Virus record (IMG/VR): IMGVR_UViG_3300044615_001208
Location: 1 to 64,000 of that record
DNA length: 64,000 nucleotides
Reading direction: 5' to 3' (one strand)
From: a virus
In this document: positions 1-8,483 of the stretch, one piece after another
Position numbering within the stretch: position 1 is the first letter of the stretch
Layout: every line of letters starts with the position of its first letter
The notes under the pieces: model-generated
The model's database searches: none
Told to the model about the DNA's origin: nothing
Seen by the model: the letters and a program-made list of their open reading frames with translations, nothing else
Translations under genes and position numbers: made by a program

Positions 1-207
1 AACGACGCTACTATCGTAGTGCCTATGATAAAAGACTATTATGATGTAGGCGTTAAAAACGATGAACAATTGGTCAAATTAGCCGCAGTTATACAAAGAT
101 TGGTAGCAAAAGGTGAAGCTACTGGCGAAGGCAATTCAATGGTATTAAGTGAAGACGAACGTAAACAGTTAATGGATGAAGTTATAACAATTAGTAAAGG
201 CGAATAA
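1..207 (+). CDS. C-terminal end of an unrecognised protein (5' partial)
   Basis: The reading frame is open from the first base of the window (N-D-A-T-I-V-V-P-M-I...), so the gene starts upstream and only its last 68 codons are here. An internal GTG or ATG start is possible, but nothing suggests it is used. The fragment is mostly helical-looking and charged, with no recognisable motif. It is one base from the start of the spike-like gene and so probably belongs to the same tail transcription unit. Function unknown. Confidence 0.6.
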   Translation, partial: NDATIVVPMIKDYYDVGVKNDEQLVKLAAVIQRLVAKGEATGEGNSMVLSEDERKQLMDEVITISKGE

Positions 208-208
208 T

Positions 209-1885
209 ATGGTAGTTACGGATGTATCCAAATCAAATAAATCTCCACAGTTAAACGATCAACAAATAAAAGATTTGGTTGATATTCGTTCACCTATACA
301 ACTCGCCGTTGTAGTTGATGTGATTTTCAATGAAAATCACGTAAAATTGCAGGACGAATATAAACAAAAAATAAATCCACAAACAGTTCCTCTTAACTAT
401 AAGAATGAACCAGCCAAAGAAAACGATGTGGATTTTTCGTACATAGGACGGGCCAAAGTAAGAATCTTATCACAAGAAAAAAAGTCATCGGTGGAAAAAT
501 TGCCTTGGGCTATACCTTTGGATCAAACTATTACGCAATATCCATTGGTCAATGAACTTGTATTGGTTCAAAAAGTAGGCAATAACTACTATTACAGCAA
601 ACCTTTAAATAAATTCAACTTTCCAACCAATATAGATTACACTGTAGAAACAGTATATAGTGAAAATGGAAAGCCTGCTGTGCCTTTTTACTTTGACGGA
701 AATAGAGCTACTTATACATCAGCTCCAATTTATTCAAAATACAATAACATTGGGTATGTTGGGGAATATTTCATTTCCAATCCATTTATAAGACTGATTA
801 GAAAAAACGAAGGAGATACAGCAATAGAAAGTAGATTTGGTCAATCAATTCGTTTTAGTGCTTATGATAATAATAGACTTAATGATAAAGGATCATATCC
901 ATCCTATACATTAAACAGCAATTTATTAAAAGAATCTAGTGGTGGTGGATATGGAAATCCAAAGATTACTATTAGAAATAGACAGAGAAATATCTCTTTA
1001 GACGAACCACAACAATTACATCCCAAGTTACCACCTATTCCAAAAATAACTCCATCTGAGAAAAATTTTGGTGGACAAATAGATGAAGATATTAACAATG
1101 ATGGCAGTACAATACAAATAACAAGTGGAAAAACAGAAAGCGATTGGAAAACTACAGTTTATAAAAGTATATTTGGCAAAACGTCAAACGGAGAACCAAC
1201 TGAAGAACAAGTAAGATTCAATCCGAAAAATTCCACTCCATTTGTATTACCAACTTTAAATGGCGATCAAATCGTAATAAATACCGATAGATTGGTATTG
1301 AGTAGTAGATTTGCAGAAACACTACACTTTAGTAAAAAACGTTATGCTGTGACCACTGACAGTGAATACACAGTAGATGCTAATGATAATGTAGTTATAA
1401 CTACAAATAATACCGCTTGTATAAATGCACCACAAATATTTTTGGGTCAATATGGCGAAACAAATGAACCAGTATTACTAGGTCAAACAACTGTAGATTG
1501 GATGTACGATTTGTGTAATTGGTTATTAGACCACGTACACTGGCATCACCACGTACACCCACATCCACATACACATCCTAGATCAGGAGATGCAACGCCT
1601 GAAAATACAAAGGATGCTAATCCAGATCAAACGCAAATACCAGTACAACAAATCAAGCTTAAACTGTTGAGAGATAATCTACACAAAACACTAAGTAGAA
1701 GAGTATTTGTTACAGGTGGCGGATATGCGCCTGGTAGTAATGGAGTCAAACCACCTGGAAGTGGTGGTGAATGTAAAGATCCAGTAGAAATTAATACGGT
1801 TACAGGAACTGGAGTTGTGGGTGATTTCAAAGGTAGAAATCGCCGTGAAGGTCCAGTACAAGTTGAATTTGAATTTGAGGATTAA
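209..1885 (+). CDS. Baseplate hub/spike-like protein (gpV/gp5-type), 558 aa
   Basis: Probable component of the tail spike or hub at the distal end of the tail tube. Around residues 75-130 the sequence follows the pattern of the OB-fold of gpV/gp5 spike proteins (a KVRIL strand, then LPWAIPL, then YPLVNELVLV). Near residues 400-440 it has the common baseplate segment with INAPQIFLGQ and PVLLGQTTVDW. This is followed at about 443-456 by a run of alternating histidines (HWHHHVHPHPHTHP). HxH clusters bind iron at the tip of P2-like spikes, so a metal site is plausible. A Gly/Pro-rich tail follows. The gene lies two bases before the glycine-zipper gene and upstream of gp25/gp6 baseplate genes, which supports a baseplate role. 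The assignment rests on pattern and position only. Confidence 0.55.
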   Translation: MVVTDVSKSNKSPQLNDQQIKDLVDIRSPIQLAVVVDVIFNENHVKLQDEYKQKINPQTVPLNYKNEPAKENDVDFSYIGRAKVRILSQEKKSSVEKLPWAIPLDQTITQYPLVNELVLVQKVGNNYYYSKPLNKFNFPTNIDYTVETVYSENGKPAVPFYFDGNRATYTSAPIYSKYNNIGYVGEYFISNPFIRLIRKNEGDTAIESRFGQSIRFSAYDNNRLNDKGSYPSYTLNSNLLKESSGGGYGNPKITIRNRQRNISLDEPQQLHPKLPPIPKITPSEKNFGGQIDEDINNDGSTIQITSGKTESDWKTTVYKSIFGKTSNGEPTEEQVRFNPKNSTPFVLPTLNGDQIVINTDRLVLSSRFAETLHFSKKRYAVTTDSEYTVDANDNVVITTNNTACINAPQIFLGQYGETNEPVLLGQTTVDWMYDLCNWLLDHVHWHHHVHPHPHTHPRSGDATPENTKDANPDQTQIPVQQIKLKLLRDNLHKTLSRRVFVTGGGYAPGSNGVKPPGSGGECKDPVEINTVTGTGVVGDFKGRNRREGPVQVEFEFED

Positions 1886-1887
1886 TT

Positions 1888-3450
1888 ATGAGTGATTATT
1901 ATATATCCTATGAAGAAACTGTACCTTGGAATGGTAGCATTTTTAATGCGAATGAATATAGAAGAGCTATAAACTCATTCTATTCAAAAGTTGATCTCGT
2001 AAAACCAAATGCAATAGTGGAAGATGGTGCGACAACCCCAAGTATTTCTGTAAAAAATTTGTCTCCAGACGCAAATTTTCCTAATGAATGGAATTTTAGT
2101 TTAAGTGGGAAATTTTCAACATCGAAACGTGATGAATTAACCGGAAATTACTTAGCAAATGTTACTTTAAGTGGAGACGTTAAAGTTCCAAGACAAACAT
2201 CTAGTGGAAAAACACTGAAATCTATTATAGCATCCGATTTTAAGACTACACGTGGTATTGGAAAGACTCCAGGTGAAGCTTTCAATAATGCTTTTAAACA
2301 ACTAAGAGAATCTTTGTTACAAACTTTAGCTGATCAAGTTGGTATTTCTGGCAAGGGAATTAAAGTGGAACGACAAGATGCATTTACCGATCCAGATCCC
2401 GCTTTAGTAGGACCACCTACACAAACAATTAATGGTGTAGCAAATAAAGCTCCCGTAGTAGATAATCCAAATATAAAACTTCCTACCCAAGAAGTAAAAG
2501 GGTTAGATGCAAATGCAGCGCAACAAGCAGCTTCAAAAGCCCAAGACGTAACAAGCAATGCGACATCTCAAGTACAAAGTGCAGCTGGAGGGTTAACATC
2601 ACAAGTTCAAGGTGCGGCCGGCCAGGCACAAGGTGCATTAGAAGGTGCAGCTGGTCAAGTACAGGGAGCAGCTGGTCAAGCTCAAGGTGCATTAGAAGGT
2701 GCGACTGGTCAGGCACAAGGTGTAATTGGCGGCGCTCAAGAATCTGCCGGTGGCGTACTTAGTAATTTATCATCTGGGGTTAAAGGTGCAATTGGAGGAG
2801 GTGCTTTAGGAGCCGGTATAGGTGCATTAGCAGGCGGAGGAAAAGGTGCATTGATTGGAGCTGGTGCCGGATTGGTTGCGGGTGGTATAGCTGGCAAAGT
2901 CTTTGACAAACTAAATCCTAAAGGAATAAAACCAGATGGACTAGGCAAAGATTGGTCTCCTGATAAATATAGCCCTGAATCTATAGCTGGAAATACTAAA
3001 TTTGTAAATGCTAAAACAGGCGTGGTTGAATCTACTTCTGAATTAGCTAAAGGATTAAAAGGTGGATTGTTAGGTGGTGCTCTTGGAGCCGGTGTAGGTG
3101 CATTAGCTGGTGGTGGTAAAGGTGCATTAATAGGTGGATTAAGTGGTACTGCACTTGGTGCTGGATTATCCGTTGGAGGTGTAACAGGAGGAGCTTTAGC
3201 CGGTGGTGGATTGGGAGCTGGAATAGGAGGAATAGTTGGAGGCGGAAAAGGTGCTGTAATTGGAGCAGTTTCTGGAGGAGCTGTTGGTGCAGCTGCAGCT
3301 AAATTAGCTAGTGTTCAAAAAGGAATGCCTAAGCCAAATATACCAAAACCACCTAGTACGCCACGTATTAAAACGATTAAAATACCAAGACCATCATATC
3401 CAAAAGGCGCAACAGATTTATTAAATTTACCTAAATCTCCTCTGGGTTAA
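1888..3450 (+). CDS. Glycine-zipper, membrane-active-looking tail protein, 520 aa
   Basis: Not assignable to a named family. Residues 1-170 form an ordinary globular domain. Residues about 205-280 are an amphipathic Ala/Gln/Gly repeat (AAGQVQGAAGQAQGALEG-like units), as in apolipoprotein-like helices. Residues about 300-337 and 392-470 are long glycine-zipper stretches (GALGAGIGALAGGGKGALIG, repeated), of the kind that pack as membrane hairpins. The C-terminus is Pro/Lys-rich. The upstream GAGGAT resembles a ribosome binding site. Lying between a spike-like protein and baseplate wedge genes, it may be a virion protein that inserts into the host membrane during DNA entry; that role is inferred. 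A structural glycine-rich scaffold is the alternative. Confidence 0.55.
   Translation: MSDYYISYEETVPWNGSIFNANEYRRAINSFYSKVDLVKPNAIVEDGATTPSISVKNLSPDANFPNEWNFSLSGKFSTSKRDELTGNYLANVTLSGDVKVPRQTSSGKTLKSIIASDFKTTRGIGKTPGEAFNNAFKQLRESLLQTLADQVGISGKGIKVERQDAFTDPDPALVGPPTQTINGVANKAPVVDNPNIKLPTQEVKGLDANAAQQAASKAQDVTSNATSQVQSAAGGLTSQVQGAAGQAQGALEGAAGQVQGAAGQAQGALEGATGQAQGVIGGAQESAGGVLSNLSSGVKGAIGGGALGAGIGALAGGGKGALIGAGAGLVAGGIAGKVFDKLNPKGIKPDGLGKDWSPDKYSPESIAGNTKFVNAKTGVVESTSELAKGLKGGLLGGALGAGVGALAGGGKGALIGGLSGTALGAGLSVGGVTGGALAGGGLGAGIGGIVGGGKGAVIGAVSGGAVGAAAAKLASVQKGMPKPNIPKPPSTPRIKTIKIPRPSYPKGATDLLNLPKSPLG
2611..2733 (+). repeat. In-frame tandem repeats coding for AAGQ(A/V)QGALEG units
   Basis: Several imperfect copies of a short unit encoding G-A-A-G-Q-x-Q-G-(A-L-E-G) are read in frame in the glycine-zipper gene, at about residues 242-282. 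The copies differ at third codon positions, so this is an old or purified protein-level repeat, not a fresh DNA duplication. Confidence 0.7.
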
Positions 3451-3472
3451 TAATTATATATATATAAACAAT

Positions 3473-3946
3473 ATGAAAATAGAAGTGCTTAAAGAGTTTA
3501 TTAAAAAAACAGTACAACAAGAAGTTCGCAACGTATTAAAGACTGAGTTGAAAAGTCAATTATCAGAAATATTTGCGAATAATTCATCAAAGCCTCAAAA
3601 AAAGACAAAATCTGCAGATTCTGATCTAGAAGCTAAAATTTTGAATGAACTTGAATCTATGAATGAATCAGTAGCAGAAGTTGAAACTAAGCCTACGAAG
3701 AAATATGTTAAATATACAAACAATCCAATGTTGAATGACATATTAAATCAGACTACAGGAGGAGTACCACAAGAAGGTGGTATGGTTAGTATGATGGGTG
3801 GGTATGGATCAACTTCCTCTCAAGTAATTACAGAAACAAAAGCTCCCGAGAATGCTCCTGAACCAGTTAAATCTGTATATTCAGCTATGACCAGAGATTA
3901 TTCTAAGTTGATGAGTGCTATAGAGAAGAAGAAATCTAAGATTTAA
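3473..3946 (+). CDS. Hypothetical coiled-coil protein, 157 aa
   Basis: Not recognised. The first 35 residues are strongly helical and amphipathic (KEFIKKTVQQEVRNVLKTEL), likely a coiled coil or oligomerisation helix. They are followed by a Lys/Ser linker, a Gly/Met-rich stretch near residues 95-120, and a charged C-terminal helix ending in KKKSKI. It lies between the glycine-zipper gene and gp25, separated from the latter by two bases, so a minor baseplate or tail-assembly role is likely by position only. Confidence 0.55.
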   Translation: MKIEVLKEFIKKTVQQEVRNVLKTELKSQLSEIFANNSSKPQKKTKSADSDLEAKILNELESMNESVAEVETKPTKKYVKYTNNPMLNDILNQTTGGVPQEGGMVSMMGGYGSTSSQVITETKAPENAPEPVKSVYSAMTRDYSKLMSAIEKKKSKI

Positions 3947-3948
3947 TT

Positions 3949-4350
3949 ATGTCTAAAAAAGCACTAGGACTTAAAATACCTTTCAGATTGGGTCAAAATG
4001 GTTATTTTGAAACCAATGTGGATACTATTTCCCAAGTTTCGAGTAATATAAAGAATCTTTTATTAACACGACCTGGCGAACGTAGATTTAACAATGCGTT
4101 TGGGTCTTCTTTATATAAAGTATTGTTTGAACAGAATGAATTACAAGAAATGTTGCCTATGTTGGTAAATCTTATTCAAAATGACGTAAATAGATTTATG
4201 AATGGGGTAATAGTAGAAGATGTTAAAGTTCAATTAGTAGAAAATGATGTTGTAAATAATGATTACAATAAAATATTTATAAAAGTAGCCTTTAGTTATA
4301 AAGAACTGAAGTCTACAACCGAAGTAATTATCACAAACAATAATATATAA
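3949..4350 (+). CDS. 25: Baseplate wedge protein, gp25/GPW family
   Basis: Member of the gp25/GpW family of baseplate wedge subunits, which sit at the sheath-baseplate junction and nucleate sheath polymerisation. The 133-residue length is normal for the family (T4 gp25 is 132). The hallmark is visible: a short helix (VSSNIKNLLLTRPGERRFNN) followed by AFGSSLYKVLFEQ, then a mixed alpha/beta C-terminal half. Its stop overlaps the ATG of the gp6-like gene by one base (TAATG), the usual gp25-gp6/J neighbourhood in contractile phages. The name is used by homology to T4. Confidence 0.9.
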   Translation: MSKKALGLKIPFRLGQNGYFETNVDTISQVSSNIKNLLLTRPGERRFNNAFGSSLYKVLFEQNELQEMLPMLVNLIQNDVNRFMNGVIVEDVKVQLVENDVVNNDYNKIFIKVAFSYKELKSTTEVIITNNNI

Positions 4351-6335
4351 TGCAACAACTAATTAACAAAACATTCAAAGCTAATACAAAAGACGTTTTG
4401 TATTTAAATCGTGATTTTACTTCGTTAAAGCAACAACTGATCGATTTTACCAAACAGTATTACCCACAAAGTTACAAGGACTTCAGTGAAAGTTCGCCAG
4501 GACAAATTTTTATTGAACAAGCTAGCTTTGTTGGTGATGTACTATCTTACTACACTGATTATCAATTCAAAGAAAGTTTTATTCAATTTGCGGGTGAACG
4601 TAAGAACATTATAAATCAAGCACAATTTTTGGGTTATAAACCAAAAGTGTCTTCAGTATCGTCTACATACGTAGAATTATTTCAATTATTACCAGCAACT
4701 CGTACATCAGGAGTTAATGGCGAATATATACCAGACGAAAGATATTGTTTGATTTTGAAACCATATACACAACTATCCAGTGTATCTGGTGTATCATTTA
4801 TCGTTGAAGAAAGTGTAGATTTTAGTCAAGACACACTATTCTCACCAAGAGAAATAAGTGTTTACAATCGTGACAATACAGGTGCTCCATTGTTTTATTT
4901 GATAAAGAAAACAGCGCAGTGTTATTCAGGCAGAATTACATCAAAGACTTTTAGTATTGGTGACCCGCAATCTTTCTTAAAAATTAAGTTGGATGAAACA
5001 AATGTTGTCAAAATAATAAGTGTGGTTGATTCAAATGGTATTAACTATTATGAAACCCAATACTTGGCGCAAGATACCATTCCTATTTTGGTTGATAACG
5101 TTCCGCTTAATAATCAAACACTGTCACCATATAGAAATGAAACACCTAAGATTTTAAAGTATTTAAGAACTGAACGCAGATTTATAACAACAATAGATCA
5201 AAATAACTTCACTTACATCCAATTTGGAGCAAATACAGAAAATTACGAAAATACTGTTATTATACCAAATCCAACCAATGTTGGTGTAGCTCTATCCAAT
5301 TTAAAAAATCTCAATATATCTTTGGATGGAACAAACGTATTGAAAGCAAATTCTTATGGTGTATCTCCATCAAACACAACATTAACAGTTACTTATGTTG
5401 TAGGTGGTGGTTTGGATTCAAATGTAAATTCCGACGAAATAAATAAGATTGCTAGTACCGATTATTTAAATGATGTCACTAGTTTGACTGACAGTGAAGT
5501 TATTTTATTAAATAACATAAAAAACTCATTGAGAGTAAATAATCCACAGTCATCTACAGGTGGTAACAATGCTGAAACAGATGAAGAAATACGTCAAAGT
5601 GCAATATTGAATTTTTCTGCTCAAAACAGAATGGTTACATCGGAGGACATTTTACTCAGAGTGTATTCGTTGCCAACGTATTTAGGCAATATCTCTAAAG
5701 CATATGTTGAAAGCAATTCAAATAGACGCATTCAATATAACCAACTAATTAAAGGTATAGTGAATGAAAATGGAAATGAAACATTGGATCTAAATCCACT
5801 AAATCCATTGGATAGAAGAAAGTTTTTAGAAGCAAGTAATCCATTTACCAACAATCTTTATTTGTTGGGATATGATGTTAATAAAAATTTAACCAAACTA
5901 AATCCTGCTACATTACAGAACTTAATAAGTTATCTGAATAATTTCAAAATATTAACAGATAAAATTAACATTATAGACGGATATATTATTAATTTGGGAT
6001 TGGAGTTTAAGATTACTGTTTTCAATGGTTTCAATAAACGAGATGTTTTAAATAATTGTATTCAATCCGTTAAAAGCTTTTTGAGCATTGATAATATGAG
6101 TTTTAATCAACCAATAAATCTCAGTCAACTTAACTTTGAAATAATGAAAAACGAAGGCGTTCAATCTGTTATTGAATTGAAGATCAAGAATTTGACAATT
6201 GATGATGGTGATTATTCTCCCGTAGCATATAATGTAAGTATTGCTACACAAAACAATATTCTTTATCCATCAAAAGACCCATCTGTATTTGAAATAAAAT
6301 ATCCAGACAATGACATTAAAGGATTGGTAGTATAA
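4350..6335 (+). CDS. 6: Baseplate wedge protein gp6 (baseplate J-like), 661 aa
   Basis: gp6/J-type wedge protein that forms the ring of the inner baseplate together with gp25 and gp7. The N-terminus has the typical helical start (DFTSLKQQLIDFTKQYYP, then SPGQIFIEQASFVGDVLSYY). The J-like core lies in the second half: GGNNAETDEEIRQSAILNFSAQNRMVTSEDI, at about residues 400-435, is the characteristic segment, followed by the beta-rich C-terminal domain. Length matches T4 gp6 (660 residues). It starts on the last base of gp25 and ends one base before the next gene, so all three are likely co-translated. Confidence 0.88.
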   Translation: MQQLINKTFKANTKDVLYLNRDFTSLKQQLIDFTKQYYPQSYKDFSESSPGQIFIEQASFVGDVLSYYTDYQFKESFIQFAGERKNIINQAQFLGYKPKVSSVSSTYVELFQLLPATRTSGVNGEYIPDERYCLILKPYTQLSSVSGVSFIVEESVDFSQDTLFSPREISVYNRDNTGAPLFYLIKKTAQCYSGRITSKTFSIGDPQSFLKIKLDETNVVKIISVVDSNGINYYETQYLAQDTIPILVDNVPLNNQTLSPYRNETPKILKYLRTERRFITTIDQNNFTYIQFGANTENYENTVIIPNPTNVGVALSNLKNLNISLDGTNVLKANSYGVSPSNTTLTVTYVVGGGLDSNVNSDEINKIASTDYLNDVTSLTDSEVILLNNIKNSLRVNNPQSSTGGNNAETDEEIRQSAILNFSAQNRMVTSEDILLRVYSLPTYLGNISKAYVESNSNRRIQYNQLIKGIVNENGNETLDLNPLNPLDRRKFLEASNPFTNNLYLLGYDVNKNLTKLNPATLQNLISYLNNFKILTDKINIIDGYIINLGLEFKITVFNGFNKRDVLNNCIQSVKSFLSIDNMSFNQPINLSQLNFEIMKNEGVQSVIELKIKNLTIDDGDYSPVAYNVSIATQNNILYPSKDPSVFEIKYPDNDIKGLVV

Positions 6336-6336
6336 T

Positions 6337-8004
6337 ATGCATATTTTTATTTATCCATCTCAAGACACTTATATTAACAATTCTGACAAATACCAAAACA
6401 AAAATTTTGGGTTGGACGAAGTGTTAGAGATATACGCCTCTAACTCAGGCAAAACAACGGTTTATACAGATCCAAATTGGCACACGCCTCCTCTTACTGC
6501 CTCTTCATATGGCAATAATGGATGGTTAGCTTATACTACATCTTCACTATTTATCTACTCTGGTAGTAAATGGTATGCATATAGTCTTACTTCATCTGTA
6601 ATACCAAATACGTCATTTATTGCTAATTTCACAGGCAGATTATCAAATGTTACTACTGCTCCTAGAAAATCTCTTTATATTTCTGGATCAGCTATATCCG
6701 CATCTGGCAGATTTGTAGGAAGTATTACAGGATCAAACTGTGTAAGCAGATCTTTCAGTGGTAGTTTCTCCAGTTCAAGTTTTAAATCAATTATTAACAC
6801 AAATACCTCAAGTGTATCTTATTATGTTGATGTGGTAAATTTCGCTGGATATTTTAAAGGACAATATAGTGGATCTTTTACTCGTCCATCAACAGCCACA
6901 TATCTTAATTATCCAGAGTTTAGTAGAACTATGATCAAGTTTGACTTAACCACATTAAGTCAATCAATTTCTAAAAATGAAATTAGTAGTTCAAAATTAA
7001 AATTTACGTTGAATTTAAAAGCCTGTGGTATGAGAAATCTACCACTAAACTACTCCATTTATGCTTATCCTATAAGTCAGAGTTGGGAAAATGGAAATGG
7101 TAGATATGCCGATGATGGTTCTCAATTGGGAGCTACTTGGAACAATAGAGCTTACTCAGGAAGCAATTTGTGGTACGGCAGTAAAATAACAAATAGTTAT
7201 CAACAAGTAAATTATTTATTAACCGCATCATATTCCAGTGCTAGTTTTCAAAATCAAGGCGGAACTTGGTATTACAAAGTACCAGCATCATATACAAACA
7301 AACCAAAGTGGATTTGTAATTCCGTGGCTTTTCCTTCGTTGGTAAATAACGGATTAATTTGCAGTCAATCATTTAGTTACGGACAACAAAGTGATATATC
7401 GATGGACATCACTACTATCGTTCGTTCTTGGTTGTGTGGGTGTGTTCCAAATAACGGACTAATGTTATTGACTTCATTTGAAATAAGTACACCTCCTCTT
7501 CAACCAACCAACGGGTTGTTACAATTTTTCAGCAAGGATACCAATACAATTTACAGTCCATATATTGATATGGGTTGGGATGATACTGTATTTAATACAG
7601 GTAGTTTAAAACCAGTATCTTCTTCCATACAAAACTTGGTTACATTGCAACAGTTAAATAGTACATATAAAGCTGGTAGTGTTGCTAAAATATTTGTGTT
7701 CGCCAGAGATAAATATCCTCTTAAAACATTTAATAAATCATATCAACAACCAGCTATGGTTACTCCTAAGTATCTGCCAACATCTTCATATTATATGGTT
7801 AAAGATGCTGAGTCTGAGGAAGTTTTGATTAATTTCGATAACTATACCAAGTTAAGTTGCGATGCTACGTATGGTAATTATTTTAAATTAAATACAAATG
7901 GATTGCCTCAAGAACGATATTTAACAGTATTTATTAAGGTAGAGTACAAAGATGGGACAGTTGACATCGTTGATACCGGAAAAATATTTAAAATAACGCG
8001 TTAG
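6337..8004 (+). CDS. DNRLRE-domain virion protein with a YG-GW module, 555 aa
   Basis: Residues about 190-420 resemble the DNRLRE (carbohydrate-binding-like, beta-sandwich) domain: MIKFDLTTLSQ..., the SIYAYPISQSWENG core, GATWNNR, and DISMDITTIVRSWL. The first 40 residues (FIYPSQDTYINNS..) fit the start of that domain, split by an insertion. The insertion carries at residues 57-80 a module SSYGNNGWLAYTTSSLFIYS that recurs twice in the gp15-like protein at 55587-56975. The C-terminal 110 residues look like an Ig-like beta domain. Probably an exposed baseplate or whisker component; the exact position in the virion is unknown. Confidence 0.65.
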   Translation: MHIFIYPSQDTYINNSDKYQNKNFGLDEVLEIYASNSGKTTVYTDPNWHTPPLTASSYGNNGWLAYTTSSLFIYSGSKWYAYSLTSSVIPNTSFIANFTGRLSNVTTAPRKSLYISGSAISASGRFVGSITGSNCVSRSFSGSFSSSSFKSIINTNTSSVSYYVDVVNFAGYFKGQYSGSFTRPSTATYLNYPEFSRTMIKFDLTTLSQSISKNEISSSKLKFTLNLKACGMRNLPLNYSIYAYPISQSWENGNGRYADDGSQLGATWNNRAYSGSNLWYGSKITNSYQQVNYLLTASYSSASFQNQGGTWYYKVPASYTNKPKWICNSVAFPSLVNNGLICSQSFSYGQQSDISMDITTIVRSWLCGCVPNNGLMLLTSFEISTPPLQPTNGLLQFFSKDTNTIYSPYIDMGWDDTVFNTGSLKPVSSSIQNLVTLQQLNSTYKAGSVAKIFVFARDKYPLKTFNKSYQQPAMVTPKYLPTSSYYMVKDAESEEVLINFDNYTKLSCDATYGNYFKLNTNGLPQERYLTVFIKVEYKDGTVDIVDTGKIFKITR

Positions 8005-8005
8005 T

Positions 8006-8482
8006 ATGGCAAATATACCATTAGTATATAATGTATCTTTAAGTGATGTACAAACATTTAAAGACTTTGGTACTTTCCAAAACAATTTTGATGATTTTGG
8101 AAATGATCAATTGGTTTATAACATATCACAGTCGCTTGAAGGTAAATACAACTATATAAAAGTACCAATAAAAAGTTTTTTATATAATGAAAACAAAATC
8201 GTTGATACTTCACAATCGGATTTTACTGAATTACAAACAACTGCGGTCGAAGAAAAGAGAAATTTAACAGATGTTATAACACAATATAATAACGTGCTGG
8301 TCGAGAACAGAATTTTAAATCAAACGGTAAATGAATTAGTAGAAAAATACGAAAACAATGACGATAAACAAGTTATTGCAGCTATGAAAAACCAAATTAT
8401 TGGTTTACGAATCCAATTGGGACAAGGAAAAGTTGCTTCGGATTTCGATGATGATTACCCATTTTTACCATTAACTTCTTGA
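8006..8482 (+). CDS. Hypothetical coiled-coil tail protein, 158 aa
   Basis: Not recognised. The N-terminal 70 residues are beta-like and rich in Asp/Phe/Asn. Residues 75-140 form a heptad-like helix (TAVEEKRNLTDVITQYNNVLVENRILNQTVNELV). The C-terminus is short and acidic. It is packed between two structural genes, with one base on each side, so it is most likely a small baseplate or linker subunit. Confidence 0.6.
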   Translation: MANIPLVYNVSLSDVQTFKDFGTFQNNFDDFGNDQLVYNISQSLEGKYNYIKVPIKSFLYNENKIVDTSQSDFTELQTTAVEEKRNLTDVITQYNNVLVENRILNQTVNELVEKYENNDDKQVIAAMKNQIIGLRIQLGQGKVASDFDDDYPFLPLTS

Positions 8483-8483
8483 T

